The notes under the pieces are model-generated. The model worked only from the letters and a program-made list of their open reading frames with translations, was not told where the DNA came from and searched no databases. Source: Mesodorylaimus sp. YZB2_4 (taxonomy: Eukaryota; Nematoda; Enoplea; Dorylaimida; Dorylaimidae). Taken from it: a DNA stretch of 64,000 nt. A program made the translations under genes and the position numbers. Position 1 is the first letter of the stretch. Each line of letters starts with the position of its first letter. The stretch covers positions 1-64,000 of the forward strand of contig JASANH010000146.1 of the NCBI GenBank assembly GCA_030248295.1, given 5' to 3'. Positions 56,733 through 64,000 of this stretch are shown here, in pieces.

Positions 56733-56958
56733 GTCGGGGGAGGGGGAGGGGTGGCGGCCAATGGTCGACCGCAGCAAATTTTTAGACTTTTGATGACAAT
56801 AAAACACCTTTTATCTTCACCAGTGGTACGCGTTCAAACCTTCAAAACTTTTGTCTTCTCTTCTCCTTGGTCGTTCATTCTCGATAATGCAATTTCGGGT
56901 TTATCAGGACTCTTATTCCCAAAAAGGAATGGCATCTGATCTGAAAGGAAAAAGTTCG

Positions 56959-57285
56959 GCGGCGATGGCTAAGCTGATTTAGGCGTTGATCCGCCTTTCT
57001 GGCCCGCAACCCTGACTGGGAGGCCGAGGTTCTATTTCGACGGAGGACGCCAGTTTAGTAGCTTGTCGTTGGCTTCGGACACCTGGCTCCGGGCGACATC
57101 ACGTTACTGTCAAACGGCGGACGCCCACCCAAGGAGCAGAGAATTGGGAAACTGTCTTCAATCACCAGTCAAAATGGTTTCTCAGCTAACGATAAGCCCA
57201 AGCCCCTTCTCACCCAGTATGCCCTCGTGTTGAGGTGCTCCCAGTGAAGACACAGGGAACCTGCCATGAGAGCTGGTCATCTCTA
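56959..57285 (+). repeat. SINE family S2, partial copy
   Basis: GGCGATGGCTAAGCTGATTT to CAACCCTGACTGGGAGGCCG and GAGAGCTGGTCATCTC matches the copy at 27284 up to the GTGAGAGCTGGTCACCTC point. The 3' end is cut where the next element begins at 57285. Confidence 0.65.
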
Positions 57286-57890
57286 AGGATAGGTCGGTAT
57301 CACCTTTTTCCAGGATCGAGATGAGGGCAAGCCCGATCGGGATCGGGATTTTTTGTTTGAGGTCAAACAGTTTGCACGCACAAAGGAGATGAGTCTATTT
57401 TCCAGACTAAAGCACACTTTAGTCATCCAGGTTTTTTATCAGGTCGAGTTTCAGTCATTATAAAAAAGCTGAAATTGATGAGTACCGTATTTCCTCAAAA
57501 TTCTCCCCGCGGGAGAAATTTTTTCAAATGGGTCCTAGACGGGGTAGAATAACAGAGGGGCGAGCATTTCCAGAGGGGGGAGAATAAAGTTCAGTCGGGG
57601 TCTAGACAGGGGAGAATAACAGAGGGGAGGAGGATTTCGAGGAAATACGGTACATTCGCAGTTTCGATACGCGTCCAGCAAGGTCAGCCTAGGCTAAGTA
57701 AAACTAGTGTTGCTATCATTGTCGATTTGAGCCCATGTTGCTGTTGCCTCTTCATCGCTACTGCTTCATGCCAGATATGATGGATCAGAATGTACCTGCC
57801 ATGCTTATTCATATCATAATTATTAGCAGAATCCCGATGCCTCAATGTCAGGATCAGGATTGGGATCCCAACCTATCCCTCACAGCCGCG
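57285..57890. mobile_element. Possible inverted-repeat element with GGGATCGGGATT ends
   Basis: The left end has AAGGATAGGTCGGTATCACC and GATCGGGATCGGGATT. The right end read in reverse has GAGGGATAGGTTGGGATCCC and GGCATCGGGATTCT. Similarity is patchy. The MITE at 57482-57653 sits inside. It joins directly onto a cut SINE, so it probably inserted into it. Confidence 0.4.
57482..57653. mobile_element. MITE of 172 bp with 15-bp perfect terminal inverted repeats
   Basis: The left end is GTACCGTATTTCCTC and the right end is GAGGAAATACGGTAC, exact reverse complements. The interior is two related G-rich repeats with AGAATAACAGAGGGG. The outermost bases may include a TA target duplication. It has no coding capacity. 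Confidence 0.8.
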
Positions 57891-57939
57891 CTAATTATAT
57901 CATGACTGCTTGCCAGCTAATATGATTGGAAGCCCCGTA

Positions 57940-58225
57940 GAGAACTGAGCCGGCGCGACACAACCCGCAAAACTTTTGAAAAATATGGGGAAAAGTTTGT
58001 GGAGGCTTTTACAAAATAGGAATCCGCTCCATAAGTCAAAAACGATTTGTCTTCGAAGGAGATGGCATCTTGTCGAGCTCAAGAAAGCATATGACGAAAC
58101 ATTTCACAAAACTGCGTTTGGAAGGGGGAGGGGGTCTGGCTGACGTGGTCGAGCATTTTTGAGGGGGGGGGGGGGGGGCCAAAAATCGAGATTTTGTGCG
58201 GTCGACCTTTATGGATGGCCCCTTA
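57940..58225 (+). repeat. Dispersed repeat R5, copy 2
   Basis: Shares GGCTTTTACAAAAT, CATTTCACAAAACTGCGTT, CATTTTTGAGGG, AAAATCGAGATTTT, GCGGTCGACCTT and GGATGGCCCC with 24870-25200 in the same order. Here GAGGGCTGC has become a pure G tract at 58160-58178. Confidence 0.65.
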
Positions 58226-59144
58226 TATCCCCATCATGAGCACAAGTGACTTCATTTTCATTAGCCTCATGACTAATCGTAAGTCGGAAAATGGCAGCAA
58301 ACGACGCACTTAAGAGCAATGGCGGAATTCAAGGATTCAAAAATGCTTATTAGTCAAACAAATACGATCCCAAAATGATACAATTGCTCATTCATCCATG
58401 ACAGCTTATCTTCTTTTTTTGAAAGTTTGTCGCGCCGTGTGCGCACATCGGCATTTGATGCTCAGGTTTTGACTGCTTATATCAAAAACCGCGCTCGTTT
58501 GGTGTTCCTCAGAAAATATTTCTCGAGCGTGTAGTATAAGAACGGGGTGGATCTGAAAACTTTTGCCGCGCTAAATTATTTTCCCAGCCCTGCTGATTCG
58601 ATAGGTATTGTTACCTTGTCAACGGTTACCCCCCCGAGCCAGTACATCTTTAAAAGAACCGAAACAACCTTTTCTCAATCGAGTCCAGCTCATCTGCAAA
58701 TGAGTCCAAATGCAGCCAGAAAACCACGCTTTTCGCAAAGAAATTGCCCAAACCAAAACACCACGGTTCTTTTATCAAGCTTGATAGTCATATTTTTGAA
58801 AATGCTACTCAATAAGCAACTAATTGCGATTACCTTTTTCGTCATATGACACATTTAAACCTGTTGCTTCTTCCACGGCCTAATAAACTCTTCTGTTAAC
58901 ATAAATCTGCGGTCAGACGGTAGAATTGACTCCATCGCAGGAATCAAACCTGGCCGCTCGGCACAAGAAACCCTATGTTTCACCCCGCATCGTCACAGAC
59001 TCGCAGCACCAAAAGACATCTCTCGCAGGTTCCATCTGCTCTGCATCTTCACACTGCATTCTTCCACGACGCAGTTACCACGAGTGCACGAGCTGATGTT
59101 CAGTATTCTCCGTTTCCCCAATAAATTACTCTTTATTCGCCAAG
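58226..59144. other. Intergenic upstream of the four-TM gene
   Basis: No gene supported. A minus-strand GGTTTGATTCCTGC near 58950 resembles a tRNA B-box without an A-box. The promoter of the 59.1-kb gene should lie here. An initiator-like TTCAGTATTC at about 59099 is the only candidate I see. Confidence 0.4.
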
Positions 59145-59876
59145 ATGCAATTTCTATTTGTGCTATTATTACTTGAACTTATTTGGCCACATCTAGTGAG
59201 ATTTTGCATCACGAAATTTCGGTTTCGAGAACCTATGGTTATATCTTGTTATATATTTTTCGTCGTGCTGTATTTCGCGAAAGCGTCGATAATAATCGAC
59301 GCGATGTTTGAAGCCTGCGAATGTCTTCGACATGGTGAGCCGTGTTCGAAAATGAAAACAACAAAGTTCTATAAGCAGACTGATGTCATATTGAATACGG
59401 TGGCCCTGCTGATTTTGGTGTTGATAAAGTATCCCCCACTTAATTATTATACTCGCCTTATAAAAGAGTTGCCGTCAGCGTATGTGCACCTGTCCGGCAT
59501 TTCAGGGCTTCTACTTCTAAAAGAAGTTCCAGGTTTCTTCCCAGCTGTAATGATCGGTTTTTTCATGATTGGTATTTTCTTGGCATGCCTACTTGATTTC
59601 GACGGTTGTTTCAACCATCCGATGATCCTGCATGGCACCGAGGTCACCTATCAAGTTAAGAACACGACCATAGTCGTTTTAGTTGATTTCGAAGAAGCTA
59701 CAGTCGATCATCATTATGGCAGTGTCTGGGGATGCTACTACCCACGATCACTGCCAGAGGAATGTGTCGTTGTAGAGTTTAGCGACTTACCAACCTGGGT
59801 TTTGGAAGAATTGGAATTGAATATGATGAAGTCGATGAATGATAGCAGTGATTCTGATACCAGTAGCTATAATTAA
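59145..59876 (+). CDS. Four-TM membrane protein of unknown function, 243 aa
   Basis: A single-exon frame. Hydrophobic segments lie at about residues 2-22, 31-55, 79-98 and 117-155 (the last long enough for two passes). A hydrophilic C-terminal half follows that starts with CLLDFDGCFNHP, has an NTT sequon, and ends in an acidic, serine-rich tail (MNDSSDSDTSSYN). ATG follows a CCCAATAAATTACTC leader. Several cysteines cluster at EACECLRHGEPC between TM2 and TM3. I recognise no family. Codon use and the intact length argue for a real gene. It might be a lineage-restricted transmembrane protein. Confidence 0.6.
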   Translation: MQFLFVLLLLELIWPHLVRFCITKFRFREPMVISCYIFFVVLYFAKASIIIDAMFEACECLRHGEPCSKMKTTKFYKQTDVILNTVALLILVLIKYPPLNYYTRLIKELPSAYVHLSGISGLLLLKEVPGFFPAVMIGFFMIGIFLACLLDFDGCFNHPMILHGTEVTYQVKNTTIVVLVDFEEATVDHHYGSVWGCYYPRSLPEECVVVEFSDLPTWVLEELELNMMKSMNDSSDSDTSSYN

Positions 59877-60160
59877 TAATTTTTTTAAATTTGCCTCTGA
59901 TTTTCTTGTTTTCTTGACCCTATGAAAGAATTTTCTCGTTTTCCTTGTAGTTTTCTTTCAAAAAAATGCGTGCGCATGTTTCGGAGTTAACGTTCGAAGT
60001 TCGAAGTTATTCTGTCTCTCCAACTGAGGACCGGGGCTGAGATTTTGAGGTTTACTGCAGTTAGAATGTTTCTCCATGTTCCTGTGTATTAAAGGCACAT
60101 CGTGTGCAATAGTTGAATACTTCCTGTACGACAGGCACCCGAACAGTGAACCTTTGAATA
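59877..60160. other. 3' flank of the four-TM gene
   Basis: AT-rich with no gene. No perfect AATAAA was seen close to the stop. Confidence 0.4.
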
Positions 60161-60330
60161 CAATCGCAACTCGTGTAGGTAAGCGTGGGAGGGGGTGTGC
60201 GCTGTGTGGCAGGTGTTTTGCGAGCATACCTACGACTGAAACATCAACCCGAGGGGTTGACATCTCCAAGCCAGGGGAGAGTATCGATTACTCTCAACCA
60301 CTCGCTATGACCTAACCGGTGGGGGTTGCA
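60160..60330 (-). repeat. Dispersed repeat R4, copy 3 (inverted)
   Basis: Reads CTGAAACATCAACCCGAGGG then GTTGACATCTCCAAGCCAGG, the reverse complement of GGGTTGATGTTTCAG and the GACGTCAACCC core at 21850-21900. Confidence 0.55.
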
Positions 60331-61320
60331 CAAAATTTACTTTTAATTTGGTGATTTTTTGTAAGAAAAGCAAAGGTTTTTATTTACGGCCAAGCCTTTC
60401 GGAAAAACATTTAAAAAAATTTTATTCGTGACAATTTATTTCAGTTTTTATTCGTTGATTTCGATTTCGAAGGCGTTTATTTCCACCTGATTATGAATCC
60501 AACTTTCAAATCGCTTTTTTTCGGAGCAATAGAGTGAATAAGAAAATTATGTGGGCCAATCTTCCATCAGCCTGTAAAGTTTCAGGTCGATGGGCAATTT
60601 TCCATGGTTCCACATTGACTGCGTCTAAAACTTAAATCACTGAACTACTTCAAACGCAGGCACTTTCCACAAACATGTGACAACCCGTCCAATCCTGGCG
60701 AAAATGAAGAGTTCTCCTGCAACGAGCGGCTGCTGTGCTCGTACTTAAACAACTCTCAGGAAACTAGATAAGTATGTAAATTCGTTCAATATACTGTGAC
60801 TGATAAATTCAGAAATTTATCAGATCCTACGGAGAAAAAATGGATTAGTGCTGGGAAAACAGGCGTGGCGTCGCTTATGTACTTGTAATATCGAGGCTCA
60901 TCAGCGGCATTTCAGAACCTGCCCGTTTTACACATGGCAGGAATGCCATCTAGTGCACTTCATGGTATTCATGTGACGTCTAGTGCGCTTCTAATAGTGC
61001 TTGGCATGGGAATAAATAGCCAAAAAGCATATGGTAAACTCATTCCTGATTGAACTCCGCCTCGCAATCTGGTTCGACCAGGCGGGGTCCTGGCGTTCAT
61101 ACTATGTGAAAAAAAATCTGTTATCAGGCAACGAGAAGGTTAGCCCAGCCACCCTACTCTAACCAAATTCAAGGCGAGACGAGGTTGGCTGGGCTCCCTC
61201 GGCGGCACATGCTTGAGTGGGTTATAGTACTTATCTGGACGTGATATATGTATCTACAGTACGTTCATGTTGCGCTCAGGGCAAAGCTCACAATCGTGCT
61301 CTCACACTCACCCATAGTGC
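60331..61320. other. Leader or 5' LTR region of the BEL/Pao remnant, unresolved
   Basis: TGTGACAACCCGTCC at 60676 resembles an LTR start, and TCGGCGGCACA near 61210 a possible LTR end. A short direct repeat TCTAGTGC(A/G)CTTC occurs at about 60951 and 60981. No convincing primer-binding site, and no 3' LTR in the window to compare with. Confidence 0.3.
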
Positions 61321-63250
61321 ATGACGGGAACGTCATGCAATATGGGTAAAGCAGCAGACGAAGAACGGGAACGTCAACGGGTCATCGAAGAACGCCGCGA
61401 GCGTGCAGAAACTGAAATGCGTACGCAGAAACTCCAAAACGAGTTAGAGATCATGGAGCGCGAGTCGGAGCAGCGAGTCCAGGCGCAGCGAGAAGCTATA
61501 ACAGCGGCAGCACAAAACGGTAATTCCCATAGCGGCAATGCTAGCGGCGCGGGTAATTTGAAGCTTCCGAAGCTCAGCTTAGCGGAATTCAGTGGCGGGC
61601 TCATGCAATAGAAACCGTTTTGGGACTCCTTCGAGGCCACTATCGACCGAAACAAGAGCTGCGATGACCGCACTAAGTTAGACTACCTCATGAAGTCGCT
61701 CAAAGGGGAAACGCTCGAAATGGTAAAAGGGTATGCAATCATTAACGAAAACTATGCTATCGTCGTTCGCCGTCTGAAGCAACGCTTTGATCAGCCAGAT
61801 CTCATCATCCGAGAACACGCCATCGTTATTAACGAACTTCCAGTCGCGCACACAATGACATATGTCCCGGTAATCTTAAACAAATTCGAAACACATCTGC
61901 GGTCAATGGAGGCCCTTGGAAGGGCCGTCGACAGCGCTTGGGTCGACATCTTCTACTCCAAGTTGCCAATCGAGTTCCAAAGGCGGCTGCAAGAAAAAAC
62001 GGGAAAGAAAGCATGGAAAACCGATAAGTTTCTGCTGTAGAGGCGACTCGTCAAATCGCCGAAATTCACTGCTATAACCAGACTCACGATAACCGCTCAC
62101 ACGTAGAACGAAAAGGAAAACCGCCAGGCGAGGATCAAAATCGCAAAGTCGAGAAATCCGCTTCTTATCGTCGTACAATGGAGACGCTGCTGGTCCACTC
62201 GAAGAAAGTCCCGAACTGCGCCTTCTGTGAGGAAAAGCACTACTCCGATGAGTGCACAAAGTTCAAAACGGAAGATGAACGCCGCGCCCAGTTGAAAAAT
62301 CGCTGTTTCATATGTCTACGGTCGAATCATCTCGCCAAGGATTGCAAAGAGAAGCAAAAACCCTGTCGCTACTGCCAATGGGAAAATCCAGAAATCCGAA
62401 AGCATCATTCCGCCTTGTGCCCGGCCAAAGGCAAATCGACACCTCTTGGGGAAAACGCGAAACCAGAGGGAATCGCTCTATTTGCAAATACCAAACGGTC
62501 ATTCTTGCAGACTGCGGTTGTAAACGCTTTTTCAGTTCCCAAGGAATAAAACGCCCGGGCAGAAGGTCAATCTTGTCATCGATCCAGGATAGACAGATAC
62601 GTACATACGCAAAGCTATCGCTGACCAGGTACAATTGAAAGAGCTCAAACGCGAGAAGATTTGGGTTGGAAGGCTTTAATCGAAACCTGTCTGCATCACT
62701 ACGCTTGTCTTAAAAGTCCATCTCGAAACGCGTGATGGGACTCGCATCAGTGTCCAAGCAAAGGTTCTGGACGAAATCACTACGCCGCTATATCGCCCGC
62801 AAGATGCATATGAAGCTATCGCTGGAGAATTAGAAGAGTACGACATCGCAGACTCGACGTCGAGAAAGCATTCTTGCAAGTTGGCTTACAAGAAGAAGAC
62901 CGTGAGGTCACTCGCTTCATCTGGATCAAAGACATGACCAAATCCGCATCGCCAGGCAGCTTAATCGAATATCGTTTCACACGAGTGCCATTTGGGGTGA
63001 TCTTAAGTCCCTTCTTACTCGCAGCAACCATTTTGCATCATCTCAGTCTGAAAGGTGGACCAGTTGCAGAAAAAATCGCCCAAAATATATACGTCGACAA
63101 CGTCATCACAGGCTGTCATACAATCGAGCAAAGCCAGCAATTCTATGAGACGGCCAAAGGGCTCTTCGCCACCGCTTCAATGAACCTTCGTGAATGGACT
63201 ACGAATGCCGAAGAGCTTCAATCTTGGCTCCCCGAGAGGGATCGTGGACC
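61321..63250 (+). mobile_element. Decayed BEL/Pao LTR retrotransposon (gag to partial RT)
   Basis: The gag part begins with a charged coiled-coil region (61321-61608), then FSGGLMQ, an in-frame TAG at 61609-61611, and continues KPFWDSFEATIDRNKSC, the hallmark of the BEL/Pao gag domain PF03564. At 62178-62549 there are zinc knuckles (CFICLRSNHLAKDC, then CRYCQ...HHSALC). The protease region is frameshifted (62550-62820). At about 62830 sequence jumps into reverse transcriptase: RFTRVPFGVILSPFLLAATI, then NIYVDNVITG with YVDN at the active site, then MNLREWTTNAEEL. RT boxes before this, RNase H and integrase are missing. It is immobile and not a host gene. Confidence 0.8.
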
Positions 63251-63269
63251 ATCGCAGCCAGGATCGACC

Positions 63270-63388
63270 GAACACGGTTTTTGCACCGAACCGAACCTTA
63301 CCAAACTTTTTCTCAAATCTCACCAAACCCGAACCGAACCGGACCGAACCGACCGAACCGAACCTACCCACCGAACCGAACTGAATTT
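63270..63388. repeat. CCGAA/ACCGA word block cutting the BEL/Pao remnant
   Basis: Dense CCGAACCG words (ACCGAACCGGACCGAACCGA) directly follow the last recognisable reverse transcriptase codons near 63235. Translations such as RTEPDRTDRTEP in this stretch are products of the repeat, not protein. Confidence 0.7.
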
Positions 63389-64000
63389 TCTATGTTCACC
63401 CTTAGCACATCCTACATAAAGTATCATCATCTAGGTATATCGAGTGCGATAAAGAATGACCCGCTAATGTTTAGTCTTCTACCAGCCTTAATCTGAAAGT
63501 TATCGCGGTAAATTTGATACCATTGTGTTCAGCATTCGATTCTGAGTCAATGTGACCTATTTTGCTAGCCATTATATTCACCATTCGTTTTTAAAACGCG
63601 ATATAGCCGAAGTACGAACTGTCACAACTTTTTTCACAATATCCAAACGAATTCGTTTCGGCAAGCTTTAACGCAGCTTTTGGAGTTGCTTCGGACTTAA
63701 CTCGATCCCATGTCATTGCATAAGCAAATTCTTCCCAGACCAAGTGTTACCTGAAATGACACAATCGACCGTCTTTGAGCCTATTCACAAAACATTCTGC
63801 TCTTATAACGTATGCACAGTCCTTCTGTCCTGTTCTTTACACTTCTTCGCCCTCTTTATTCCTCGCGTCGTCGCGACACTCCCGCGCCTTGGTTGAATGG
63901 ATCTGAACTTCTAGCGGGTAGAGGTGCACTACTGATCGATTGACTGTGACGCCATTTGCCTTTTTGACTGTCGCAGAACGTACGTGTCCATCGGCCGACC
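63389..64000. other. Window end, nothing recognised
   Basis: Short frames only. No rest of the retrotransposon and no 3' LTR is visible before the window ends. Confidence 0.45.

Noticed and set aside
63177-63496. RTEP-rich frames on both strands
   Set aside because: They are translations of the CCGAA word block after the BEL/Pao remnant.
1-64000. Bacterial features such as CRISPR arrays, operons, phage genes or toxin-antitoxin pairs
   Set aside because: Intron structure, SINEs and animal gene families show this is animal nuclear DNA. I saw no spaced direct-repeat array and no operon-like gene packing.

Overview
The window is animal nuclear DNA, probably from an ecdysozoan invertebrate; a tardigrade is my first guess. 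Genes have short GT-AG introns and TATA boxes close to the start codon, and about half of the sequence is old mobile DNA. The best-conserved gene is a vesicular glutamate transporter of the type nematodes call EAT-4. No species can be named from the sequence alone, and coding density is low.

Layout. 1-15 kb is nearly gene-free: a decayed DNA transposon (about 1.8-3.6 kb), an LTR-like block (about 4.1-4.7 kb), one candidate small secreted protein (5.3-5.5 kb, minus) and tRNA-derived SINEs. 15.9-20.4 kb (plus) carries a 12-exon vesicular glutamate transporter. 20.4-45 kb is the most interesting part: a head-to-tail segmental duplication. Copy A runs from about 19.78 to 31.11 kb and copy B from about 31.80 to 44.96 kb. 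Each unit starts with the 3' end of the glutamate transporter gene and ends with the promoter of a secreted histidine acid phosphatase on the minus strand. Unit B therefore holds a dead transporter fragment and a second, apparently intact phosphatase. I rebuilt both phosphatases as nine-exon genes of 426 and 422 residues. Each unit also has a different small signal-peptide protein between the transporter end and the phosphatase. Intron 7 of copy B has swollen to 5.2 kb and contains a non-LTR retrotransposon nested in an inverted-repeat element.

45-64 kb holds two single-exon rhodopsin-like GPCRs (48.2-49.5 kb plus; 53.3-54.5 kb minus, FMRFamide-receptor-like), a single-exon four-TM protein of unknown function (59.1-59.9 kb), several repeat families, a near-perfect 134-bp inverted repeat around 1.34 kb of DNA, a MITE, and a decayed BEL/Pao retrotransposon (61.3-63.3 kb).

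How the genes relate: the transporter loads glutamate into synaptic vesicles and the GPCRs probably sense neuropeptides. The paired phosphatases are secreted or lysosomal enzymes that differ mainly in one exon of the substrate-covering cap. I see no operon-like link among them; the clearest shared history is the segmental duplication. All homology statements come from reading motifs, not from database searches.
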